Shown piece after piece: positions 43,440-52,038 of a DNA stretch of 64,000 bases; the first letter of the stretch is position 1, and every line of letters starts with the position of its first letter. This DNA is from Clostridia bacterium (GTDB taxonomy: Bacteria; Bacillota; Clostridia; Oscillospirales; CAG-272). A program made the translations under genes and the position numbers. The notes beneath the pieces were generated by a model. The model had not been told where the DNA came from and made no database searches. It saw only the letters and a program-made list of their open reading frames with translations. The stretch covers positions 1-64,000 of the forward strand of contig JAFTCN010000053.1 in NCBI GenBank assembly GCA_017454675.1, in the 5' to 3' direction.

Positions 43440-44309
43440 TCACAATGGATCGGAGGTGACGAGCGTGCCGGCGCCCTCGTCGGTGAGCAGCTCCATGAGT
43501 ATCGAATGCGGGACCCTGCCGTCCATAATGACGGCGTTCTTCACGCCCGCGACGATTGCCTCGATGCAGCAGTCGACCTTGGGGACCATGCCTCCGGAGA
43601 TGATCCCGTCGCTGTAAAGCCGGCGTGCCTCCGACACCGTTATCTCCGGGATGAGCGACGACTTGTCGTCCCTGTCCCTCATGATCCCGGCAACATCGGT
43701 CATGAGTATCAGCCTCTCTGCTCCGAGCGCTCCGGCGATCTTGGCGGCGGCGGTGTCGCCGTTGATGTTGTATGTGTTGCCTGCCCTGTCGCAGCCGAGC
43801 GTGGATATGACCGGGATATAGCCGCCCGAGAGCACGTTGTCGACCGGCTTCGTGTCGATCCCGGTGATCCTGCCGACGTATCCGAGGCGCTCGTCGAGCT
43901 TTTCGGCCAGTATCATCCGGCCGTCGATGCCCGAAAGCCCGACAGCCTTGCCGCCCTTCATTCCGAGCATGCCGACGAGCGTCTTGTTGATCTTTCCGGC
44001 GAGCACCATCTGGGCTATGTCGACGGTCTCGCGGTCGGTCACACGCAGGCCGTCGATGAACATCGGCTTCTTGCCGAGCCTCGACATCATGTCGCTGATC
44101 TCGGGTCCTCCGCCGTGCACCAGCACGACGCGTACTCCGACGAGCCAGAGCAGCACGATGTCCTCCATCACCTGCTCCTTGAGGGCGTCGTCGGTCATGG
44201 CGTTCCCGCCGTATTTCACGACGACGGTCTTGCCTCTGTATCTTCTGATGTAAGGGAGCGCCTGGGTCAGGACCTCTGCGCGCTCCATGTTTGAGAGCTG
44301 TTCTGTCAT
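43440..44309 (-). CDS. argB: acetylglutamate kinase
   Basis: 289-residue amino-acid-kinase-fold enzyme that phosphorylates N-acetylglutamate. TVVVKYGGNAMTDDALKE, VLVHGGGPEISDMMSRLGKK, GLRVTD, an AGKINKTLVGML segment and NINGDTAAAKIAGALGAERL are present. The N-terminal helix (SNMERAEVLTQALPYIRRYR) is the type found in arginine-inhibited, hexameric forms, so feedback inhibition is plausible. An internal Met eight residues in is an alternative start. It sits between argJ and argD. Confidence 0.97.
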   Translation of the reverse strand: MTEQLSNMERAEVLTQALPYIRRYRGKTVVVKYGGNAMTDDALKEQVMEDIVLLWLVGVRVVLVHGGGPEISDMMSRLGKKPMFIDGLRVTDRETVDIAQMVLAGKINKTLVGMLGMKGGKAVGLSGIDGRMILAEKLDERLGYVGRITGIDTKPVDNVLSGGYIPVISTLGCDRAGNTYNINGDTAAAKIAGALGAERLILMTDVAGIMRDRDDKSSLIPEITVSEARRLYSDGIISGGMVPKVDCCIEAIVAGVKNAVIMDGRVPHSILMELLTDEGAGTLVTSDPL

Positions 44310-44373
44310 CTTCTCATGCCGGTCCGCGGCGTATGTGTGCCCGGAAACGCTCCGGATATTACCCGGCGTCCGC

Positions 44374-45597
44374 TCAGGTGCGGTAGTCGCCGTTGATCTT
44401 TACGTAGTCGTATGTCAGGTCGCAGCCGAGCGCACGGGCGCTGTATTTTCCGTTGCCGAGTCCGACTTCGATCGTTATTTCGCTGCCGGAGAGTATCTTT
44501 TTAGCCTCTTCTTCGGAAAAATCGACTCCGCATCCTCCTCGGCAGACTTCTATCCTGCCCGCTTCTCCCGAGAAGAAGACCGAACACTCCGACGGATCGA
44601 ACGACGCGCCGCTGTAGCCTGCCGCGCACAGCACCCTGCCCCAGTTGGCGTCGGCGCCGAACATCGCCGCCTTGAGAAGGTTCGAGCTGATCACGCTCCT
44701 CGCGGCGAGCCGCGCGTCCTTCAGCGTCGCGGCGCCCGACACCTCGCATACGAGGAGCCTCGACGCGCCTTCGCCGTCGGCCGCGATCATGCGGCACAGG
44801 TCGTCCGTGACACGCGAGAGCGCCTCGCGGAAGGCGTCAAATCCCGGGCCTTCGGCATCGATGAGGGCATTTCCGGCGGCTCCGTTCGCCATCACCGAGA
44901 CCATATCGTTCGTCGATGTGTCGCCGTCGATGCTGATCATGTTGAAACTGCCGTCGATATCGTCTGAGAGCGCCCGCTCCAGCATGGCGGGAGAGACCGC
45001 CGCGTCTGTCGTGATGAACACGAGCATGGTCGCCATGTTCGGGTGTATCATTCCGCTGCCTTTGGCGCAGCCGCCTATGCGGCAGACGGTATCACCGACG
45101 GAAAACTCGTAGGCTGTCTCCTTTCGGCGGGTATCGGTAGTCATGATCGCCTCGGCGGCGAGCGGTCCGCCGTCGGGGCTGAGGCCGGATACGAGCTCCG
45201 GGATCGCCCGCACGATGACACCGGGGTCGAGCGGCTGACCTATGACGCCGGTCGAAGCGACGATCACCCTGTCTTCAGGGATGCCGAGCGCGCCGGCCAG
45301 GGCGCGGCACTCGGTGTCGGCCGCGAGGACTCCGCCCTCGCAGCAGGTGTTCGCGATGCCGCTGTTGCATATGGCGGCCCTCGCCGTTCCGCCGGTTCCG
45401 TCGAGATGCCTTTTCGTCACCGTCAGGGGCGCGCCCTTTACGAGATTCGTCGTATAGACCGCGGCCGCGGCCGCGTCCCGGTCGCTGAGTATGAGCGCCA
45501 GGTCTTTTTTCGTTTTGTTCTTTCTTATGCCGCAGCGCATTCCGAAGGCCGAAAAACCGGCCGCGGCGCACACGCCGCCTTCCGTCTTTTTTATCAT
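44374..45597 (-). CDS. argJ: bifunctional ornithine acetyltransferase / N-acetylglutamate synthase
   Basis: 407-residue precursor that self-cleaves into two chains before Thr190 in the NMATMLVF motif; the new N-terminal threonine is the nucleophile. It recycles the acetyl group from acetylornithine to glutamate. GFSAFGMRCGIRKNKTKKDLALI at the start, CNSGIANTC, ASTGVIGQPL, GCAKGSGMIHPN and the family ending (DLTYDYVKINGDYRT) confirm it. GGGAGG is eight bases upstream. Its presence predicts a cyclic arginine pathway without a separate argA or argE. Confidence 0.97.
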   Translation of the reverse strand: MIKKTEGGVCAAAGFSAFGMRCGIRKNKTKKDLALILSDRDAAAAAVYTTNLVKGAPLTVTKRHLDGTGGTARAAICNSGIANTCCEGGVLAADTECRALAGALGIPEDRVIVASTGVIGQPLDPGVIVRAIPELVSGLSPDGGPLAAEAIMTTDTRRKETAYEFSVGDTVCRIGGCAKGSGMIHPNMATMLVFITTDAAVSPAMLERALSDDIDGSFNMISIDGDTSTNDMVSVMANGAAGNALIDAEGPGFDAFREALSRVTDDLCRMIAADGEGASRLLVCEVSGAATLKDARLAARSVISSNLLKAAMFGADANWGRVLCAAGYSGASFDPSECSVFFSGEAGRIEVCRGGCGVDFSEEEAKKILSGSEITIEVGLGNGKYSARALGCDLTYDYVKINGDYRT

Positions 45598-45616
45598 GGC
45601 AGAGACCTCCCTTCAA

Positions 45617-46603
45617 TCAGATGACAAGTCCTTCTTTTTCGTCGAGACCGAGCGCGATGTTCATGTTCTGTATCGCCGCGCCCGAAGCGCCCTTGCCGAG
45701 GTTGTCGAACCTCGACACGAGGAGTATGCGGTCCTTTCCGTCCGCGGCCGACACCTCCATGGTGTCCTTCCCGCGCATCGACGCCGCCGAGAGCGTTCCG
45801 TCACCGTCTCCGGTGACGCCGGTGTCGACCGCCCGGACCATGCCGTCTTTACCGTAATACTCCGCGTAGGCTGCCGAAATGTCGGCGCCGCACGCCTTCG
45901 TCTCATCCTTCGGGATCTGGACTATGACCTCCATTCCCGAATAAAATGACGAAACCACCGGCAGGAAGAGAGGCTCGCGGGATAGGCCGCACACCTTCGT
46001 CATCTCGGGAAGGTGCTTGTGCCCTCCGCCGAGGCCGTAAAGCCTCGGGGCCTGCAGCCTGCCGAAGCTCTCGCCGCGCGGCGCGCCGCCGTCCGCGGAG
46101 CGTGCGGCGTTCATGTTGTCATACGCGTCGGAATAATCGGCTATCATTTTCTTTCCGCCTCCCGAATATCCGGTGAGCGAAGTACACTGGAGCCTTATAT
46201 CCTCAGAGATCAGGCCGTAAAAAACAAGAGGGCGGACGAGCGCGATAAACCCGCCGGCGTGACAGCCGGGATTCGCTATCCTCTTCGAAGACGCGATCCG
46301 CTCCCGCTGTCCGTCAAGCTCGGGAAAACCGTATGTCCAGCCCTCTTTTGTCCTGTGGACCGTTGATGTGTCGATGATGACCGAAGCGCAGTCTCGTGCA
46401 GCCTCCGCGATCTCGGCCGCTGCTGCGTCGGGAAGGCACAGAAAAGCGACGTCGGCGCGCGATATCGCCTCCGCCCTCGCGGAGACGTCGTGCCTCTTCT
46501 CTTCACTGAGCTGCAACAGTCTTATGTCCTGTCTTCCGGACAGCCTTTCGCGTATGCGAAGCCCCGTCGTGCCTGAGCTGCCGTCGATGAATACGTCTGC
46601 CAT
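45617..46603 (-). CDS. argC: N-acetyl-gamma-glutamyl-phosphate reductase (type 2)
   Basis: 328 residues, the shorter type 2 form. It reduces N-acetylglutamyl phosphate with NADPH. An N-terminal FIDGSSGTTGLRIRERL motif, VIIDTSTVHRT, the active-site cysteine in IANPGCHAGGF, TGYSGGGKKMI and a GHKHLPEM segment match the family. It is first in the arginine group; a good promoter lies 40-70 bp upstream, and argJ follows after 19 bp. Genes argF, argG and argH are not in the window. Confidence 0.95.
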   Translation of the reverse strand: MADVFIDGSSGTTGLRIRERLSGRQDIRLLQLSEEKRHDVSARAEAISRADVAFLCLPDAAAAEIAEAARDCASVIIDTSTVHRTKEGWTYGFPELDGQRERIASSKRIANPGCHAGGFIALVRPLVFYGLISEDIRLQCTSLTGYSGGGKKMIADYSDAYDNMNAARSADGGAPRGESFGRLQAPRLYGLGGGHKHLPEMTKVCGLSREPLFLPVVSSFYSGMEVIVQIPKDETKACGADISAAYAEYYGKDGMVRAVDTGVTGDGDGTLSAASMRGKDTMEVSAADGKDRILLVSRFDNLGKGASGAAIQNMNIALGLDEKEGLVI

Positions 46604-46641
46604 TCCTCTGACCCCCGGCCGAATAAAAATGAGTTTAGTAT

Positions 46642-46670
46642 ATTATATCACATAAATAATATCACGTCAA
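46642..46670 (-). promoter_or_regulatory. argC operon promoter with possible ARG half-site
   Basis: TTGACG (46665-46670), 17-bp spacer, TATAAT (46642-46647) on the minus strand. Between it and argC, GAATAAAAAT (46621-46630) resembles half of an ArgR box; the other half is not conserved. Regulation by ArgR is therefore only suggested. Confidence 0.7.
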
Positions 46671-46735
46671 CTGTTTTTTCGGTCCCGGGAAGACCGGAGC
46701 CGCCGGTAAGGCTATACGCGAGAGACGTACGTCAG

Positions 46736-48028
46736 TCAGCGCTGCCCGCCCGCTTCGGTGTTCTCCGGCAGACGTCTTGCCGTCTTGCCCTCGGGCTTTG
46801 TTTCTATATCGCCCGCCCTTGTGAGCGCGAAGCGGGTGAGCGACGGACCGACGATCTCGTATATCAGCACTCCGAAGAGCACTATGTTGCGGATCAGTCC
46901 GCCCTCTTCGCCCAGCGCTCCGACGCTGTTCGCCATACCGAGCGCGACTCCAGCCTGAGGCAGAAGGGTGAGGCCGAGATTCCGCTTCACCGCCGGATCG
47001 CACTTCATGAAGCCGGCGCTGATGCCGGCGCCGAAATACTTGCCGAGCGAACGGAAGATGATGTAGACAAGTCCGATGAGGACGACGGTCAGATCGGCGA
47101 AGACCGAGAGGTCGAGCTCCGAGCCGCTTATAACGAAGAAGAGTATGAACAGCGGGTAGGTCCATCTGTCGGTCCTCTCCATAATCTCGGGCGAGAAATC
47201 GCAAATATTGCAGAAGACGGTTGCCAGCATCATGCATACAAGGAGCGTCGAGAAGCCGAACCTGACCCTCCCCGCGGTGAATTCGAGCTGAGACAGAGCG
47301 ACGGTCAGGATCACCGCCGTGACGGCCAGCGACAGACGCTTGCTGCGCGACTGGAAAAACCGCTCGAAGAACGAGAACAGGAAGCCCATCACCGCGCCGA
47401 GCACCAGCGACAGCACGATCTCGATGATGGGGTTCACCGCCACCGAGACGATGTCGATGCTCGACGAGCTCATGGCCTTCGCGATGCCTATCGACACCGA
47501 GAAGATGACGAGCCCGACAGCGTCGTCGAGAGCGACGATCGGCAGGAGCAGATCGGTGAGCTTTCCCTTCGCCTTGTACTGGCGCACGACCATGAGCGTC
47601 GCGGCGGGGGCCGTCGCCGACGCGATGGCTCCGAGAGTCAGAGCGAGCGGGACCGTCACCTTGCCGCCGGCGATCACGTGGAGGAGCAGGAGCGCGGCAT
47701 CGACGAGCACCGTCGCGGCCACCGACTGAAATACTCCGATGACCAGGGCCTGGCGTCCGATCTTTTTGATCTCGGAGAGCCGGAACTCGTTGCCTATCGC
47801 GAAGGCTATGAAGCCGAGCGCGACATCGCTTATGAGCTTCAGTGAACCGACCTCTTCAAATGATGTGAAGCCGAGTCCGGATATCCCGAGCCTTCCCAGG
47901 CAGAAGGGGCCGATCAGTATACCCGCGACAAGGTATGACGTGACAGCCGGAAGGCCTATAAGTTTGGCGGGTCTTGACAGAGCAAGTCCCGCCGCAAGAG
48001 CTACCGCAATGCTGAGAAGAACAGTCAT
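46736..48028 (-). CDS. Kef/CPA2-type cation:proton antiporter
   Basis: 430-residue polytopic membrane protein with about 12 spans. PAKLIGLPAVTSYLVAGILIGP, a LGFIAFAIGNEFRLSEIKK segment and PIVALDDAVGLVIF (the conserved Asp-Asp pair in the ion path) mark the Na+/H+ exchanger superfamily, CPA2 branch. No TrkA-N or UspA domain follows, so regulation would need separate proteins. The C-terminal 30 residues are basic and cytoplasmic. It has its own promoter and a roughly 135-nt leader. With a Na+ pump 12 kb away, Na+ homeostasis is a reasonable role, but K+ is equally possible. Confidence 0.88.
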   Translation of the reverse strand: MTVLLSIAVALAAGLALSRPAKLIGLPAVTSYLVAGILIGPFCLGRLGISGLGFTSFEEVGSLKLISDVALGFIAFAIGNEFRLSEIKKIGRQALVIGVFQSVAATVLVDAALLLLHVIAGGKVTVPLALTLGAIASATAPAATLMVVRQYKAKGKLTDLLLPIVALDDAVGLVIFSVSIGIAKAMSSSSIDIVSVAVNPIIEIVLSLVLGAVMGFLFSFFERFFQSRSKRLSLAVTAVILTVALSQLEFTAGRVRFGFSTLLVCMMLATVFCNICDFSPEIMERTDRWTYPLFILFFVISGSELDLSVFADLTVVLIGLVYIIFRSLGKYFGAGISAGFMKCDPAVKRNLGLTLLPQAGVALGMANSVGALGEEGGLIRNIVLFGVLIYEIVGPSLTRFALTRAGDIETKPEGKTARRLPENTEAGGQR

Positions 48029-48163
48029 CGGTAATATAACATCTCACTTTCATGAACGGGAATAGGTTAAACGTTCGATTCGGGGATCCCGTTCTCACAG
48101 AGCGCTCCGCGGCCCTGCCGCGCCGCGGTCCGGTCGAAACCGTTTCCCCGAAAAACGGATAAT

Positions 48164-48192
48164 ATAATAGCACTAAATCGTTTTTTTGTCAA
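48164..48192 (-). promoter_or_regulatory. antiporter promoter
   Basis: On the minus strand TTGACA (48187-48192), 17-bp spacer, TATTAT (48164-48169). The gene-free stretch 48029-48381 holds this promoter, its leader (with a small CCGTTT/AAACGG stem) and the divergent ylxM promoter. I recognise no riboswitch. Confidence 0.75.
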
Positions 48193-48285
48193 CCTGAAAA
48201 CAGCAGTTTAAACAAATTTAGCCGCAAAAAACTGTTCAATCCGACGAACGTGGACAGACCGCTGCCGTTTTTTTGAGGAAAAAGC

Positions 48286-48314
48286 TTGACATGGGCCGGA
48301 GTCTGTGGTATAAT
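48286..48314 (+). promoter_or_regulatory. ylxM-ffh promoter
   Basis: TTGACA (48286-48291), 17-bp spacer, TATAAT (48309-48314), a perfect consensus 67 bp before the ylxM start. Confidence 0.9.
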
Positions 48315-48381
48315 GTGTAAACCAAAACACTTTACACCGTTCCGCGGACAGCCGGAGCGGCCGCGGGAGGCCTGACGCAAA

Positions 48382-48714
48382 GTGATCGAAAAGAACATCG
48401 AAGCCGGATATCTCCTCGACTTTTACGGAGGTCTCCTCTCGGAGCGCCGGAAGAACGTCACCGACATGTACTACAACAGCGACATGTCGCTCTCCGAGAT
48501 CGCGGAGGAACTGGGGATTTCGAGGCAGGCGGTCCGGGAGATCATAGTAAGGGCCTCGGCCGAGCTCGCCATGTACGAGGAAAAGCTGGGCATGGCAGAA
48601 AAGTTCAGGACAGTAAAGGAAAAAGCCGGGATGGCGGCGTCACTCGCGAGAGAGATCGGAAACGAGGAAATTGCCATGCTCGCCGAAGGGATATCCGAAG
48701 CGATAGAGCGCTGA
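48382..48714 (+). CDS. ylxM: YlxM/UPF0122 helix-turn-helix protein
   Basis: 110 residues from a GTG with GGGAGG 11 bases upstream. The helix-turn-helix resembles sigma factor region 4 (MSLSEIAEELGISRQAVREI). The N-terminal YLLDFYGGLLSERRKNVTDMYY is the family hallmark. In Bacillota this gene almost always precedes ffh, and the protein modulates the signal recognition particle. Here ffh starts about 70 bp downstream with no terminator between them. Confidence 0.95.
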   Translation: MIEKNIEAGYLLDFYGGLLSERRKNVTDMYYNSDMSLSEIAEELGISRQAVREIIVRASAELAMYEEKLGMAEKFRTVKEKAGMAASLAREIGNEEIAMLAEGISEAIER

Positions 48715-48783
48715 TTCGGGTTCCCGACCGGCAACGCACCCGCACAGCCGTACCGAATAATTCAAAGAGAAAAGAAACGAACA

Positions 48784-50127
48784 ATGTTCCAGTCACTAAC
48801 AGACAAGCTCTCAGCCGCTTTCAGAAAGTTCCGCGGCAAGGGCAAACTCACCGAGGCCGACGTCAGGTCCGGGATGCGTGAGATCAAGCTCGCGCTGCTC
48901 GAGGCCGACGTCTCCTTCAGGGTGGTGAAGGAATTTATAAACCGTGTGAGCGAGCGGGCCGTCGGTTCCGAAGTCCTCGAATCGCTCCTTCCCGCCCAGC
49001 AGATAGTCAAGATCGTAAACGAGGAACTGACGGAGATCATGGGCAGCAGTCAGTCGAAACTGACCGTCTCCCCCTCCCCGCCCACAGTCATAATGATGTG
49101 CGGCCTTCAGGGCGCCGGCAAGACCACTCACGCCGCCAAGCTCGCGGCGATGTACAAAAAGCAGGGCAAGCGCCCGATGCTCGCCGCCTGCGACGTCTAC
49201 CGTCCCGCCGCGGTAAAGCAGCTCGAGGTCCTCGGCGAACAGATCGGCGTCCCTGTCTTCTCGATGGGCACCGGCGTCTCTCCCGTCGAGATCGCGAAGC
49301 GCAGCCTCGAAGCCGCGAAGGACAGTTTCTGCGACATGCTGTTCATCGATACCGCGGGACGGCTGCACATCGACGAGGCCCTCATGGAAGAGCTTCGTCA
49401 GATCAAGGCCGTGACGGATCCCGACGAGATACTGCTCACCGTCGACGCCATGATAGGACAGGACGCGGTGAACGTCGCCGAGAAGTTCAACGAGCTGCTC
49501 GATATCACGGGAGTGATACTCACGAAGCTCGACGGCGACACGAGAGGCGGTGCCGCGCTGTCGGTCAGATACATCACAGGCAAGCCGATAAAGTTCATCG
49601 GGACCGGCGAGAAGATCGAGAATATTGAGCCGTTCTACCCCGACCGCATGGCATCGAGAATACTCGGGATGGGCGACATCCTGACTCTCATTGAGAAGGC
49701 GGAGCAGGCCTACGACGAAAAGCAGGCCGCCGAGCTCGAACGCAAGGTGAGAGAGGCAAGTTTCACGCTCGACGACTACCTCGAACAGTTCGGGCAGCTG
49801 AAGAACATGGGCGACCTCGACCAGCTCCTCGGACTTATGCCGGGGATCGACCGCTCGGCGCTGAAGGGAGCTCACGTCGACGAAAAGGCCGTAGCGAGGA
49901 CCGAGGCCATAATCAAGTCCATGACGCCCGCCGAACGGGCAAGGCCCGACATCCTCAACTACTCGAGGAAGCAGCGTGTCGCGAAAGGAAGCGGCACCTC
50001 CATACAGGAGGTGAACCGCCTTCTCAAGCAGTTCGAACAGACACAGAAGCTCATGAAGCAGTTAGGGTCTGGCGGACGCGGATTCGGAAAAAACAAAAAA
50101 CGCGGTATGCCGCGCTTCCCGTTCTGA
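48784..50127 (+). CDS. ffh: signal recognition particle protein Ffh (SRP54)
   Basis: 447 residues. The N domain occupies 1-100. The GTPase G domain has P-loop GLQGAGKTT (107-115), DVYRPAAVKQLEVL, DTAGRLHIDEALMEEL and a TKLDGDTRGGAALS block. The Met-rich M domain (from about 300) has the RNA-binding RVAKGSGTSIQEVNRLLKQF motif. It targets ribosomes making membrane proteins to the translocon together with 4.5S RNA and FtsY. The short Gly/Lys/Arg end is normal. Confidence 0.98.
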   Translation: MFQSLTDKLSAAFRKFRGKGKLTEADVRSGMREIKLALLEADVSFRVVKEFINRVSERAVGSEVLESLLPAQQIVKIVNEELTEIMGSSQSKLTVSPSPPTVIMMCGLQGAGKTTHAAKLAAMYKKQGKRPMLAACDVYRPAAVKQLEVLGEQIGVPVFSMGTGVSPVEIAKRSLEAAKDSFCDMLFIDTAGRLHIDEALMEELRQIKAVTDPDEILLTVDAMIGQDAVNVAEKFNELLDITGVILTKLDGDTRGGAALSVRYITGKPIKFIGTGEKIENIEPFYPDRMASRILGMGDILTLIEKAEQAYDEKQAAELERKVREASFTLDDYLEQFGQLKNMGDLDQLLGLMPGIDRSALKGAHVDEKAVARTEAIIKSMTPAERARPDILNYSRKQRVAKGSGTSIQEVNRLLKQFEQTQKLMKQLGSGGRGFGKNKKRGMPRFPF

Positions 50128-50215
50128 CGGCCATCCTGCCGCGGAACACGTCCGGACCCGAGCCGGGCGGATATTTCACAGTAATCAAATTTTTACTTCA
50201 AAAGGAGAATAAACC

Positions 50216-50455
50216 ATGGTCAGAATCAGACTTTCGCGTTTCGGCGCGAAGAAACAGCCGTGCTACCGCATCGTCGTAGCCGATCAGCGCACACCCAGAG
50301 GCGGCAACTTCATCGATGAGATCGGGACCTACAATCCGCTCAAAGAGGGCGACCTGAAGATCGACGCCGAAAAGGCTTCCGACTGGCTGAAGAAGGGCGC
50401 GCAGCCGACTGAACAGGTAATGGCGCTGCTCAAGAAGGCCGGAGTCACAGAGTGA
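50216..50455 (+). CDS. rpsP: ribosomal protein bS16
   Basis: 79-residue ribosomal protein of the small subunit. [30 protein letters not shown] and [11 protein letters not shown] are the family signature. AAAAGGAG is spaced well to the ATG. It follows ffh by about 90 bp and is 13 bp ahead of khpA. Confidence 0.98.
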   Translation: MVRIRLSRFGAKKQPCYRIVVADQRTPRGGNFIDEIGTYNPLKEGDLKIDAEKASDWLKKGAQPTEQVMALLKKAGVTE

Positions 50456-50468
50456 ACCGTCAGCCGCG

Positions 50469-50702
50469 ATGGATATCGAAAAGATACTGTTCGACATCGT
50501 CTGCGCAATAGTCGACTCACCCGATCAGGTCTCCATAACCCGCAGCGATTCGGATGACGAGGTGAGATTCGTCCTCACCGTCGCCCCCGAGGAGATGGGA
50601 ATGGTCATCGGCAGACACGGCAAGATCGCCAAAGCGATACGCACTCTCGTCAAAGCGGCGGCCACGGGATCCGGCAAAAAGGTTACCGTAGACATACGCT
50701 GA
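50469..50702 (+). CDS. khpA: KH-domain RNA-binding protein KhpA
   Basis: 77 residues: a single KH domain with the GxxG loop in VIGRHGKIAKAIR and a KKVTVDIR end. KhpA pairs with KhpB/Jag and binds RNAs linked to cell-wall and division control in Gram-positive bacteria. It is the last gene of ylxM-ffh-rpsP-khpA. A strong terminator follows at once, so the usual neighbours rimM, trmD and rplS are not here. Confidence 0.96.
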   Translation: MDIEKILFDIVCAIVDSPDQVSITRSDSDDEVRFVLTVAPEEMGMVIGRHGKIAKAIRTLVKAAATGSGKKVTVDIR

Positions 50703-50711
50703 GACAGCTCA

Positions 50712-50753
50712 AGGCAGACAAAAAACCCGCTTTTGCGGGTTTTTTGTCTGCCT
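50712..50753. terminator. bidirectional terminator
   Basis: A perfect 19-bp inverted repeat (50712-50730 with 50735-50753) around TTTT, with six-base A and T tracts in the arms. It lies between khpA and the convergent oxidoreductase gene. Confidence 0.94.
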
Positions 50754-50758
50754 GAAAG

Positions 50759-51829
50759 TCAGAGAGTGATCTCCTTCTTCTGTTCGGCCGAGCGGTACAG
50801 ATAATCCAGCAGCTTCGCGCTCTCGAGTATGTTCACTATGTTAGAGCGGTTCGGGATCCCCGAGCGGCAGGATTCGAGGAAGGCGCGGTCCTCCCTCGCG
50901 TACATGTTCGGAATGTCGTATTCGGGCGATATCTCGACGAATTCGCCGTCCTTTTCGGTAAAAAGTGTGTATCCGGCGCAGTATTTCATCCTGACTCCGC
51001 CTCTGTCTCCGAGAAAGTCGATGAACATCTCGTCTCTGTCGATGTTCTGCGCCCAGGCTCCGTTGAAGGAGATGCTCGCGGCGTCGGTCCTGACGTATCC
51101 GCTGACGAAGTCCTCGACGTCGTTTGTTCCGGACAGGTCGGCGGTGTCGCGCGCCCACATCGAGCGGTATCTGTACGCGCTCATGTCCTTCGCCATCTCG
51201 GAGTATGTGTCGCATGTGACCGTCCGGAGCTTCGGTCCGCCGAGGATATAGAGTATCAGGTCAAGGAAATGTATGCCCCAGTCGATGAGCACTCCGCCGC
51301 CCGACATCGCCTTCGTCGTGAAAGCGCCTCCGAGTCCGGGGATCGAGCGGAAGCTCCGGAACGAGCAGTATACGTGGTAGATCTTTCCGAATTCGCCGCG
51401 GCGGTTCATCTCTTCGAGGATCTCCACGGTCTTATGGTATCTGTTGCAGACCCCTATGTTGAGGATCTTCCCGCATTTTTCAGCCTGTTCGGCCATTTCG
51501 AGCGAGAGAGGGTAGTTGACGGTGATAGGCTTCTCGCAGAAGACGTTCTTCCCCGCAGCCAGCGCGTCCATCGTCACGGTGTAGTGAACGTAGTTCGGGG
51601 TGAGGACGAACACAGACTCGACCTCCGGGTCGGCGAGGACCTCCCTGTAGTCAGTCACCGCGCGTTCGGCTCCGAATTTTTCCACCATACCCGCGGCTTT
51701 TTCGGGGATGAGGTCGCACGCGTATTTGATCCTCACATCTTCCATTTTCGAGAGTGCGGGAAAATGCTGCCCGCGAGCTATCCTGCCGCAGCCGACGACG
51801 GCCACGGTGTATCTTCCGCTTTCAATCAT
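50759..51829 (-). CDS. Gfo/Idh/MocA-family oxidoreductase
   Basis: 356 residues from the ATG at 51829, with GGAGG 10 bases upstream; an upstream in-frame ATG overlaps the promoter and is rejected. The NAD(P)-binding N-terminus (YTVAVVGCGRIARGQHFPAL), VFVLTPNYVHY, the GKNVFCEKPITVNY block with the catalytic Lys, and a SGGGVLIDWGIHFLDLILYI segment with His are typical. It oxidises or reduces a sugar or cyclitol ring position; the substrate is unknown. It is transcribed divergently from a sugar isomerase/epimerase, a common pairing for inositol- or keto-sugar use. Confidence 0.92.
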   Translation of the reverse strand: MIESGRYTVAVVGCGRIARGQHFPALSKMEDVRIKYACDLIPEKAAGMVEKFGAERAVTDYREVLADPEVESVFVLTPNYVHYTVTMDALAAGKNVFCEKPITVNYPLSLEMAEQAEKCGKILNIGVCNRYHKTVEILEEMNRRGEFGKIYHVYCSFRSFRSIPGLGGAFTTKAMSGGGVLIDWGIHFLDLILYILGGPKLRTVTCDTYSEMAKDMSAYRYRSMWARDTADLSGTNDVEDFVSGYVRTDAASISFNGAWAQNIDRDEMFIDFLGDRGGVRMKYCAGYTLFTEKDGEFVEISPEYDIPNMYAREDRAFLESCRSGIPNRSNIVNILESAKLLDYLYRSAEQKKEITL

Positions 51830-51883
51830 TAAAACCGGTCCTCCGAAAGAGCAAATCCGGAACGCCTGGGCGCCCGTGCCACC

Positions 51884-51912
51884 ATTATACACTCAGGAGG
51901 CGGACTTGTCAA
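51884..51912 (-). promoter_or_regulatory. Gfo/Idh/MocA gene promoter
   Basis: On the minus strand TTGACA (51907-51912), 17-bp spacer, TATAAT (51884-51889): a perfect consensus, 40 bp from the divergent promoter. Confidence 0.88.
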
Positions 51913-51952
51913 CAGCCGCCGCGCCGTAAGCGCCGTTTTTTTGCACTCAAGG

Positions 51953-51981
51953 TTGATTTATCGCCGTACGTGTGATATAAT
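51953..51981 (+). promoter_or_regulatory. sugar isomerase gene promoter
   Basis: TTGATT (51953-51958), 17-bp spacer, TATAAT (51976-51981), about 57 bp before the start codon. Confidence 0.82.
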
Positions 51982-52038
51982 TGTTTTGCATTATTTTTCG
52001 ACACGCGGCGCGGTCAGCGCGGCGGCAGGAGGAAAGAC

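Noticed and set aside
48029-48163. Ion- or c-di-AMP-sensing riboswitch upstream of the antiporter
   Set aside because: A roughly 135-nt leader exists with small stems, but I find no conserved motif of a known class.
48811-49875. 354-codon minus-strand frame opposite ffh
   Set aside because: Ffh on the plus strand is certain; the antisense frame has no ribosome site or recognisable domain.
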